NCBI GenBank assembly: GCA_038030265.1
Contig: CM075938.1
Location: 44,695,189-44,759,188 of the forward strand
From: Corythucha ciliata
Taxonomy: Eukaryota; Arthropoda; Insecta; Hemiptera; Tingidae
DNA length: 64,000 bases
Reading direction: 5' to 3'
Each line of letters starts with the position of its first letter. The first letter of the stretch is position 1. Positions 56,000-64,000 of the stretch are shown here, piece after piece. Below the pieces are notes generated by a model. It saw only the letters and a list, made by a program, of their open reading frames with translations. It had not been told where the DNA came from and did no database searches. A program made the translations under genes and the position numbers.

Positions 56000-57650
56000 T
56001 TCAATTTATAGCGAAATAATAAAACTTGCCAATTTTTTTTGTTACCTTAAACGTCCGGTCTGTGACTCGTGACGTAGTTAAGGGGTTGTCCTCCCAACCC
56101 TTCGCATCAAGGCTGTTATCGTGTCTTACCCCTTCTTGTCCTTCCCATTTCTCTGAAGTTCTATTGTTTGATTTGTGGAAAACTATTATGAAGGTTATGC
56201 GAATGCTATTATTACGTCATCAGTCAATCTAGCCTATTTCAAATGGGTCCCGCAACCCAATAGTTTTAAAAATTAATAAAAAAATTTAGGGCCTGATTGA
56301 TTTGAACGGATCGTGTTTTCATGAGTTTTGGTAACCAAGCTATCACGGTGGCATGATTTTGGAAAATGTGTTACTTCCTCCTCGCTACACCACTGTCACT
56401 GCGGCATAATATCGAAAACTGTTGTTCCTTGACCTTAGTGACTACGCACTTAAGCTGGAACAATTAGCGCAAGGAAAGGACTAATGGATATAATCCCCTC
56501 GTCCCCTCCCCTTCTACGCTGCTTTACGCCCTCCCTTTATAGTATTGTTTTCAACAATTTATGAGACATTCCTCTCCAGTAAACGTAACGTGTTGGATGT
56601 ACGTACAAGCAAATTTTGTGTATTCTTGAAGACCAAAAAAACATTTTCTTGGAAGGCATAATTAATACGCGTTCATTTTAAACGCGTCCGTTGACTTTTT
56701 TCGTCGTTTTGTCTTTTTTTTTTCTTCGTCAAGGGAATCCACGTGGGAATGAGTCTTTGCCGATGATAAAACCCCCATAGATGAACTTTAAAGGCACAGG
56801 TGCGGGCTCGATTTTTTTAAACCCCCAAAAAGGATTTGTTTCTTCGTTTTTTTGAGTGATTGATTACAGTAACAAAAAGCACACGCGTCTTTTTATAGCC
56901 CAGTTTACGAAGACAGGCACTCTTGTTTTCCCATTCCATCAGTCAGATACTGAACTCCACAACATTATTTCAATCTCAATGTTTCGTTATACAGTAACTT
57001 ACATTTACCTTGTTGATATTTGGATAAAACCCCAATTTTAAAATTAAATTTACAATTTTTAGATGCTTCACGATTTCTGAGGACAACACGGCAGCCGCAA
57101 TGTTAATCCTCGACCTCGATAATTATACCTGGCCGGACTCATATCGTTTCACCTCCGTCTAATTGTGAGAGAAAATGCAAAACCGTCAATTTTATTCAAA
57201 GGTCGTAAAAAGAACTAATCGACCTTGAACGGGATGCGGTATGATGTCAAAACCTGAACACAGCAATTCGGGTTCCCCACTGGACGTAATACCGGACATT
57301 CGAAGAGATCGAAATTTTTGGCCACGGATTAACGGAAACTTTCCCTAATGACAGCGCATGCGAGTCTTAAGGAGATAGCGGTGAACATCGACCAAAAACC
57401 AGTGACAGGTTGATAATTGTTCCATTTTCTGCCACTTTGAGAGCAGCTGGACGGCCCTTTCCGGCATGTTTTTATCATGCCCGTCTTCGATTTGTCAATC
57501 GAGCTGTTTTGAGGGACTCAGACACCACTTCCGGCTCGAATCAAAACATTTTGAAAAAAAAAAAATCACCTCAACCCTTGAGCTTATTAGGAATGAACCA
57601 ATCCACATTTGTTGTGGCTGATATGCATGGACAACTCAAACTAAGCGTAA
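56000..57650. other. Unique segment, no gene recognised
   Basis: AT-rich; short frames (57410-57676 and others) lack motifs and splice context. Confidence 0.45.
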
Positions 57651-57659
57651 ACTCAACAG

Positions 57660-58320
57660 TGTATGACCACTTTTAATCAATTTTAGCCGTAATTTGGCCC
57701 CTTTTCTTGATTTTAGCCGCAAGTTGGAGCTTTTTCCCAATTTCGGTCATGAAATTGAATCGAGAAACCTCGCATTAGCTCTTATTTGTCATTTTCAGCA
57801 ACGAATTAGCGTTTTTGAAACTTCAGATGCGAATGAGCGCCTTTCTTATATTTTAATCGAGAGAACCAGCCGGGGTAATCTCAATTTTCGCCGCAAATCG
57901 TTTTTACTTTCATTTTAACGCTGGAGCAGCGCTTTATCTCAATTGCATCCGTGAATTAGGGTTTTGTCCCATTTCAACCGCGAATTAACGCATTTCCTCA
58001 CTTCTAGCTATGAATTTGTGGTTTTTCTGATCTGCAGCCACGAAGTTGCCTCCAGAAACCACAAACTGGCATTTCCACCAGTTAGCGTTTTTATCAGGCC
58101 AAGCTGCGAATTAACCAATTTTATTTATTTCAGCCGCTGACATGTCGAACACTAGCGTTTTTTTTTTCTAAATTTTAGCCGTAAAAGGGCCTTGAGCCCA
58201 GCTGTTTGGTTTCAATTTCAGACACGAACTTGCGTTTTTTCTCGAGTTGAGCTGCAGTGTGTTTTCTCAATTTACCTGCAGATTAGAGCTTATTCTTAAT
58301 TTTAGCTCCGAATTAGCGCT
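57660..58320 (-). repeat. Class I ~30-bp array, reverse arm
   Basis: About 21 units with TTTTAGCCGTAATTTGG and GCGAATTAGCGTTTTT cores. It meets the forward arm at about 58325. Confidence 0.8.
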
Positions 58321-58329
58321 TTTTTGAGG

Positions 58330-58740
58330 TTTTAACATTCACATCTAAAAAATCAGTAATTCATTGCTAAATTGCCGAGTAAAGTGCTAAATCATGGTCA
58401 AAATGGAGAAAAATCCATCATTCGGTGCAAAAATGGGGGAAAAACGCTAATTCGCGGCCAGAATGAAAGAAAAGCGCTAATTCACATTTTATCGACAGAA
58501 AATACAGAACGTGATGCGATTCTTGGCAAAAATTGAGTAAAAGAACTCATTCACGGCTAAAATTGGGAAAACATCAATTCGCAGCGAGCCTGGAAAAGTG
58601 TTGGTTCATAATTATCTAGTACACGATATAGTGAAGAAATCGCAAACTCATTGACAACATTAAGGAATAGTGCTAATTTGCGGCTAAAATTGGGGAAAAG
58701 CGTTCATTGTCGGGTAAAATTGAGAAAAAACCATATTGAA
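58330..58740 (+). repeat. Class I ~30-bp array, forward arm
   Basis: About 12 units with GCTAAAATTGAGAAAA cores, in opposite orientation to 57660-58320. Confidence 0.8.
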
Positions 58741-59335
58741 CGCAATACCTACGTGAAAATGTTATTTGTGTACCTATTGTGTTTGCTGTTGTGTGAGTAT
58801 TGCGTTTACTTTACAGGGGCGTAGCCAGCCCTTAGTCTAGGGGTGGGCAGAAGATGTCAGATGCACCAAAGATCCCAGGCAGCAAGAGAAATGGTACCTA
58901 GTCCATGAACTCAGATGAAGACACTTTAAATTGTCAAATTGTTCCCCAGAAACTAAAAATTTCACGAAAAAAGGATTATAATCCGTCAAAAACTAACATT
59001 TGCGCTGGGAAACTATATCAGGATTTCCTGTTAAGAAACTGACAATGTTTTCCCCAGAATTATTGATGCTTGTAGGAAAGGCTTAGCCCACTAATACGGG
59101 GAGTCGGACTTTTTAGCGTCTTGCCTGAGAGATGTTTCGTTTTTTAACCCAAAACTGACGATTTTACTCCAAACCCGAAAGTGTTTTTCGTAGGATTTCA
59201 CTACAAAAACTGGCATATGACCTAAAAACTGTCATTTTTAACCCCAGAACTAACAATTTCATCCCAAAAACTCACGTGTTGTCCTTTAACTAACAATGTA
59301 ACTCTAAAACTGGCGGCACCACTCCAAAACTGGAC
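58740..59335. repeat. CAGGGGCGTAGCCAGCCC element end and class IV units
   Basis: An element-end-like sequence at 58814-58832 is followed by loose repeats (CCAGAAACTAAAAATTTCAC, CCCAAAACTGACGATTTTAC, CCCCAGAACTAACAATTTCA) at 25-35 bp. Confidence 0.5.
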
Positions 59336-59820
59336 TGAGGACTGGTCTGTCCACATCGATCACTTGTCGAGGAGATTGAGTCGAGCGCCGTTTGCCTTGA
59401 GAAGACTAAGGCATTGTGTTCCTTTACCGGGCCTATTTAAAGGCCTACTTTGGAGTCTTTCACTGTCACTTGAGCTATGGCATTGTCGTTTGGGGCGGGT
59501 CTTCAATGGCAAATAAGATATTTATCCTCCAAAAAAAGGCAGTTAGAGCCATTGCTAACGCGGAATTGTCGGCGTATTGCAGGGGGCTTTTCAGGAGTCT
59601 TCGAATTCTGACCCTACCGTCCATTTACGTCTTGGAGTCCCTTTGCTACGCTCGGTCTGCCTTAGAAATACGTGTTACTGTGGGGGAAGCGACGGGATTG
59701 CATCTGCGTGACGCTGAGCACATCAGGCCTCCTTATCATAGGCTGACTAGGACCAAGTCAAGTTTTTTAGGGCGCTCATTCGAGCTTTTTAATAAATTGC
59801 CACCACGCGTGCGCAAGTTA
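59335..59820 (+). pseudogene. Non-LTR reverse transcriptase C-terminal fragment
   Basis: A first frame (about 59343-59425) has WSVHIDHLSRRLSRAPFALR. After a frameshift near 59430 a second has AYFGVFHCHLSYGIVVWGGS, IFILQKKAVRAIANAE, LPSIYVLESLCYAR and YHRLTRTKSSFLGRSFELFN, then LPPRVRKLK. This is the thumb and C-terminal part of a CR1- or Jockey-type reverse transcriptase. The copy joins directly to class I repeat at about 59818, so its 3' UTR and tail are gone. Repeat-derived residues at the end of the open frame are not part of it. Confidence 0.82.
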
Positions 59821-60190
59821 AAAAAAATCGATAATTCACGGCTAAAATTGAGAAAAATCGCTCATTCACAGCTAAAGTAGAGGAAACGCTAATTCGCTGT
59901 TCATGGAAAAGTGATCATTCATAGCTGGTAATGCTGGAATAGTGAAGAAATAGCTAATTCGATGCCAAAATTGATAAAAAGTTCGAATTATAGCGGCTAA
60001 AACCTAGAAAACGCCAATTCACTGTTCCTGGAAGAACGTTAATTCATGGCTAGTAGAGCAGAACTTGGTAATTCGCCGCCAAAATTGAGAAAAATCACTA
60101 ATGCGGTGTTAAAATGGAGAAAAAGCTTTAATTCGCAGCTAGAATTGAGAAAAAGTGCAAATTCGCGACGACTAAAATTGTGAAAAAACA
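59820..60190 (+). repeat. Class I ~30-bp array (forward)
   Basis: About twelve units with GGCTAAAATTGAGAAAA and GCTAATTC cores. Confidence 0.8.
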
Positions 60191-60409
60191 CCGCAGGCGC
60201 GTATCCAGAGTCGGCTCAAAGAGGAGGCCATGCCATGACCCCATGAAACGCTGTACCTGTTAGGCTAAAATATTCCTGGTCCCGATGAAGTGAACTCAAC
60301 CTATGGGTGGAGGGGGGAAGGCATGGCCTCTCACGTCCCGCCGCTGGAACTTTTGAGTTATGGGCTCGAAGTATTTGGTGGGGAGACGACTGGGTCATCG
60401 ATTGAGTCA

Positions 60410-61480
60410 ATTAATATTTTACGGCGCGAATAGCCTCTTATTTAGCCAGTTCGCAAGGCACGAATCACGTCAGTTAAGCCTTATACATGGCGCAAATGCA
60501 GTATAGCCATTTTAATGGCGTGGCGGCTCAGTATTTGGTCATTTTTGAAGCACGAATGGTAAGTTTCGCCATTTCCCGGGCACAAATTATCGTTTTAGCA
60601 ATTTTTATGGCGTGATTAGTCAATAAAGAAATTTACAGCACAAGTTCAAGCATGAATCGTAAGTTCGACCATTTAGAGCCGCATAGTTTAACCAATTTCT
60701 GAGCGTGCGATACCTCCACTTTGGCAATTTTGACTGCGCAAGTGCGCACGCTGTCAGTATGTTCATTTCTAGCGGGCGAGAATAGTCAGTGTGATGTTTT
60801 CCGTCTTTTTAGCCTAGAGTGCGAACTCTGTTTAGCAATTATCAAGGGCCGAATCGTTAATATAACCAATTTGTGGACACTAATACTCAGTTTGGCCATT
60901 TTTTTGGTGCAAATAATCCGACATATAATTTGTAGGTTGCGAATGGTCAGTTGCCATTTCCAAGGTGCAAATTGTCAGGTAATTTATATGTGTAAGGAAT
61001 GAATATCAGCCTCAGCGATATTTTTAGAGCAAAAATAATCAGTTTGGTATTTTAGGGTCCGAATGGTAAGTTTTGCCATTTTTGAAGCGAGAATTGCCCG
61101 TTTAGCCATTTTTACACCAGGCATTGCATGTTTAGTAATTTTCTACGCACGAATGGTCAAAATTGGCCATTTAAAGGACAGGAACCACCTGTTCGGGCAT
61201 TTTAGGGCGCGAATTAGTGGCTCGTAAAGTCAGTTTTACCATGTTTAGAGCGCAAATCGCTAGTCAGCTTAGGAATTTTCAAGGCGCGAATCGTCAGTTT
61301 TGCCATTTTTAGGGCTTAAATAGTCACGTCAAGCCAAAGACGCGAATGGTCAGTTTGGCTATTCTTTGCACTCAAAAGGTCTATTTTGCACTTTTCAGGG
61401 CAGAAATATTCTTTTAGGACATCTTCAGGGCGCGAATAGTCAGTTTGACAGTTTCATATTCGTGTACTAGTCATAATATA
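60410..61480 (+). repeat. Class II ~30-bp degenerate tandem array
   Basis: About 35 units of the GGCGCGAATCGTCAGTTTTG / CCATTTTTAG type, as at 2480 and 22310. Confidence 0.85.
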
Positions 61481-61699
61481 GTGTCCTTCAGTTACCGCAA
61501 ATTGGCGTACCTTCTATTTGTGTCGTAAATTAACGGTTTTTCAGTTTTACCCGCGAATAAGCGCTTTTTCCCACTTTCAGCAGCGATTTATTGATTACTG
61601 GTCACGTAATACATATAAGGACCTTCATAAATTGTTCTCAATTTTAACCTGGAATGAACGTTTTTTTTCGGAATTTCGTTCTTCTTCTCTTGGTGATCT

Positions 61700-61750
61700 T
61701 GGTAGGGGGGTAGTAGGTGGTAGTAGGGGGGTAGTAGGGGGGTGGGTAGC
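61700..61750 (+). repeat. GGTAGTAGG minisatellite, G-quadruplex-prone
   Basis: Runs of two to six G separated by TAGTA or T (GGTAGTAGGGGGGTAGTAGG) would allow a four-stranded structure on the plus strand. It lies about 25 bp before a CAGTGGCGGATCTAGG end. Confidence 0.6.
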
Positions 61751-62955
61751 AGTTAAGGGTTGTACTTCAATCAGTGGCGGATCTAGGATTTCATCTTTAT
61801 CACACAACTTGCCTCTGAGGAACCGTAAAATGCATTTTCTCAATTTTGGTCCCAAATTATTTTTTCATTTTTAGCCGCGAATTGCGGCGTTTTCTCAATT
61901 TCAGCCGTGAATTAGCGGATTTTCTCAAATTGATCCGGTATTCAATCGTTTCGCTTCGTTTCTTCAGCAGTGAATGGGCGCATCCTTGTCCACTTTAGCC
62001 GCAAATTTTCTCAATTCAGCCGAGCGATTGGGCTATTTATCTGCATTTTAGACGGGAAATATAGCAGTTTGTCTCAGTTTTAGCCGTGAGTTAACGTATT
62101 TTAAAATTTTAGCGTTTTGGGTTTTCCTTTACTTCTCAAGTCGTGGGAATTAGCGTTTTATATCTTTATTTTAGCCGCGAGTTACCCTGTTTCCTCAATT
62201 TTTAGCTACGAACTAGCGTATTTTCTCGAATTGATCCGCGAATGGGCGTTTTCTGTTATTCATTTCATTTTAGCTGCAAATAATTTCTGAATTTACACCC
62301 GCGAGTCACTGCTTTTACTCAATTTGTGCTCCGAATAAGATCCGCGAATTAACGTTTTTCTTCATTTTAGCTTCACATCAGCGCTTTTTCTCAAATTTTG
62401 CCGTGAATCAGCACTATTTATAATTTTAGAAACGAATTATATTCCAATTTTAGCGGCTGATCATTTCTTAATTTCAGCAGCGAAACACCGCGTTCCTTAA
62501 GCTTAGCTGCAAATTTCCGCATTATTCCATAAATAGATCCGTGAATTAGCGTCTTTCTCGATTTTAACAGCTAATAAGCGTTTTTTGCGAACATTAGCAA
62601 CGACTTGGAGATTTGTCTATATTTTAGCTGCGAATGACCACGTGCACACAAAAATTGGGCAAGGGTAAGCGGGTTGTCTGAGTTTTAGCCGTGATTAAGC
62701 GGGTTTTTGGTGTGTCACATGTATCCGTGAATTAGCGTTTTTCTCAATTTTAGCATCTCATATTACCTCTTTTTCTCTACTTTTGCAGCGAATTAGCACT
62801 GTTTCTCAATTTTAGTCGGTGAATATCATCTTAATTTTAGCCGCGAATTAGCGAATTTTCTTAAATTGATCCGCGAATTAGCGTCTTTATTCATTTCATG
62901 TTCATTTCAGTTGAGAATGAGCTATTTAATTCGATTTTTTAGGTGGTACTTAGCA

Positions 62956-63087
62956 GGGGCCTTATTCTGAACGGTCGGGAAAAAATGCCGCAAGCGGGAT
63001 CCAAGGACGCCGAATAAGAAATAACATTATCCCGCCATAGCAACCGCTTTTATGCGGCATTTTCACACGGCTTCGGAATACGGCCCC
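62956..63087. mobile_element. Palindromic MITE-like element, 132 bp
   Basis: The left arm has GGGGCCTTATTCTGAACGG and AAAATGCCGC...AGCGG. The reverse complement of the right arm has GGGGCCGTATTCCGAAGCC and AAAATGCCGC...AGCGG. Arms are about 43 bp. Confidence 0.85.
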
Positions 63088-63639
63088 GATGTTTTCTGTT
63101 TCAGCCGCCAATCAAGCGATTTTCTCAATTTCAGCCGTATGAATTACCTATTTTTTCACTTTTATTTAAGCAAAAGAGAGCTTTTTTCAATTTCAGTCCC
63201 GATGTTGCCTCGAGAAACCAATAATTGGCACTTTTAAGACTAATAGTTGATCCTGCTAACGTCGGAGCTGAGCGGTGAGCTGCAGCTTTTTCTCAATTTT
63301 ATAGCGGTGAATTAGCGTTTGTTTTTCTTCAATTATCGCCGCGTATTAGTGTTTTTCTCCATTTTTAGCATCAAGTTAGTGACTTTTTAAAATACGAATC
63401 AGCGCTTTTTACCATTTCAGGCGTGAATATTAGCGTTTTTAACCAACGTTTTGCCGCGTAATCACCTCAAGATTAGCACACTTTTTTAGAACGCCTTCTC
63501 AATTTTGTCCGCCGGAACTCGAGGTTAGCGTAGTTTCTCTGTTTTGTCCGCGAAGTTGCCTTCGCGAATTGGTCTATTTTTCCTAATTTAAGTGCGTGCG
63601 TTTTCTCAATATTTGCCGCTAATCAACGCTTTAAACTCT

Positions 63640-63860
63640 AAAAATTCACCCCCCCCCCCCATCTGAATGGTGGCCCGGGTCGGACTGCCCCCCCTATCGT
63701 CCCTTCGTCGATGCACTACTGCTGCAGGAATGAATGGGGGGGGGGGTCGAGGAGTCATCTATATCAAGTGGCTTCGCCTTTAACAGCTCTTTGGTAAAAG
63801 GTATATAAAAACATCTTCTTATGGGGGGTTTAAACCCCCAAAACCCACCCCGTAAGTTCG
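63640..63860 (-). mobile_element. Terminus of a CAGTGGCG-type element with C/G tracts
   Basis: Reverse complement of 63830-63858 reads CAGTGGCGAACTTACGGGGT, as at 13120-13157. C and G runs lie at about 63648-63660 and 63736-63747. Confidence 0.5.
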
Positions 63861-64000
63861 CCACTGACTTCAATGAACTCTAAGAATTAGAAAGAAGGCG
63901 ATATAATTTGTTGAGCGATTTTGAATCTTTAAAAAAATTGGACAGTTGCAGAAGTCTAAAATTCGAACTTTACCTAACGTTTTGAGGCTTCTTCCTTGTT

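Larger units (their letters stand above)
61500..63620 (-). repeat. Class I ~30-bp degenerate tandem array (reverse), the largest
   Basis: More than 60 units with CTCAATTTTAGCCGCGAATT cores. It is interrupted by a G-rich stretch and a CAGTGGCGGATCTAGG end (61690-61800) and by a palindromic element (62956-63087). Confidence 0.88.

Noticed and set aside
1..63620. CRISPR array
   Set aside because: About 30-bp repeats are contiguous and degenerate with no unique spacers, and the genome is eukaryotic.

Overview
This is a eukaryotic genomic window, almost certainly from an arthropod and probably an insect. Its genes are split by short introns with GT-AG junctions. It carries Jockey-like and I-like non-LTR retrotransposons, many small palindromic elements, and a very large amount of degenerate tandem repeat. 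The species cannot be named from sequence alone. No bacterial operons, rRNA genes, CRISPR arrays or convincing tRNA genes are visible.

Two host genes can be read exon by exon. (1) On the + strand, seven exons between 32460 and 41714 encode the C-terminal 456 residues of a matrix metalloproteinase: the catalytic domain from its first strands, the zinc motif [11 protein letters not shown], a Thr-rich hinge, a hemopexin domain and a hydrophobic tail that looks like a GPI-anchor signal. The signal peptide and the propeptide with its cysteine switch were not found. (2) On the - strand, six small exons between 50264 and 49149 encode a complete secreted CAP (SCP/antigen 5-like) protein of 230 residues. 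No single exon is long enough to stand out as an open reading frame. The two genes are convergent, with about 7.4 kb of repeat-rich DNA between their stop codons.

Retrotransposon remains: an I-like fragment with an intact RNase H ORF (4527-5603, -); a 3' end of a related element (10333-10510, -); another C-terminal fragment (17880-18560, -); a nearly full-length but frameshifted Jockey-like element lying antisense in the fifth visible MMP intron (about 36320-40660, -); a broken I-like fragment with an internal fold-back (53568-55280, -); and a CR1/Jockey-type reverse transcriptase C-terminus (59335-59820, +).

The rest is dominated by arrays of a degenerate unit of about 30 bp. By eye there are at least four sequence classes that can be aligned with each other, and together they cover roughly a quarter of the window: 1-1080, 2480-3720, 11640-12600, 22310-23790, 24470-25370, 28480-30720, 34020-36310, 42950-44480, 46240-46760, 55250-55800 and 57660-63620. 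Several arrays sit inside larger units with terminal inverted repeats or shared flanks, so they look like internal parts of transposable elements and not ordinary satellite DNA. Palindromic MITE-like elements of 100-170 bp are scattered in and between the arrays. About 26 G or C homopolymers of 9 or more bases occur, several next to CAGTGGCG- or CAGGGGCG-type element ends. The segments 5606-10330, 13577-17880, 19800-22300, 25380-28480, 31010-32459, 50300-53560 and 56000-57650 hold no gene that could be supported.
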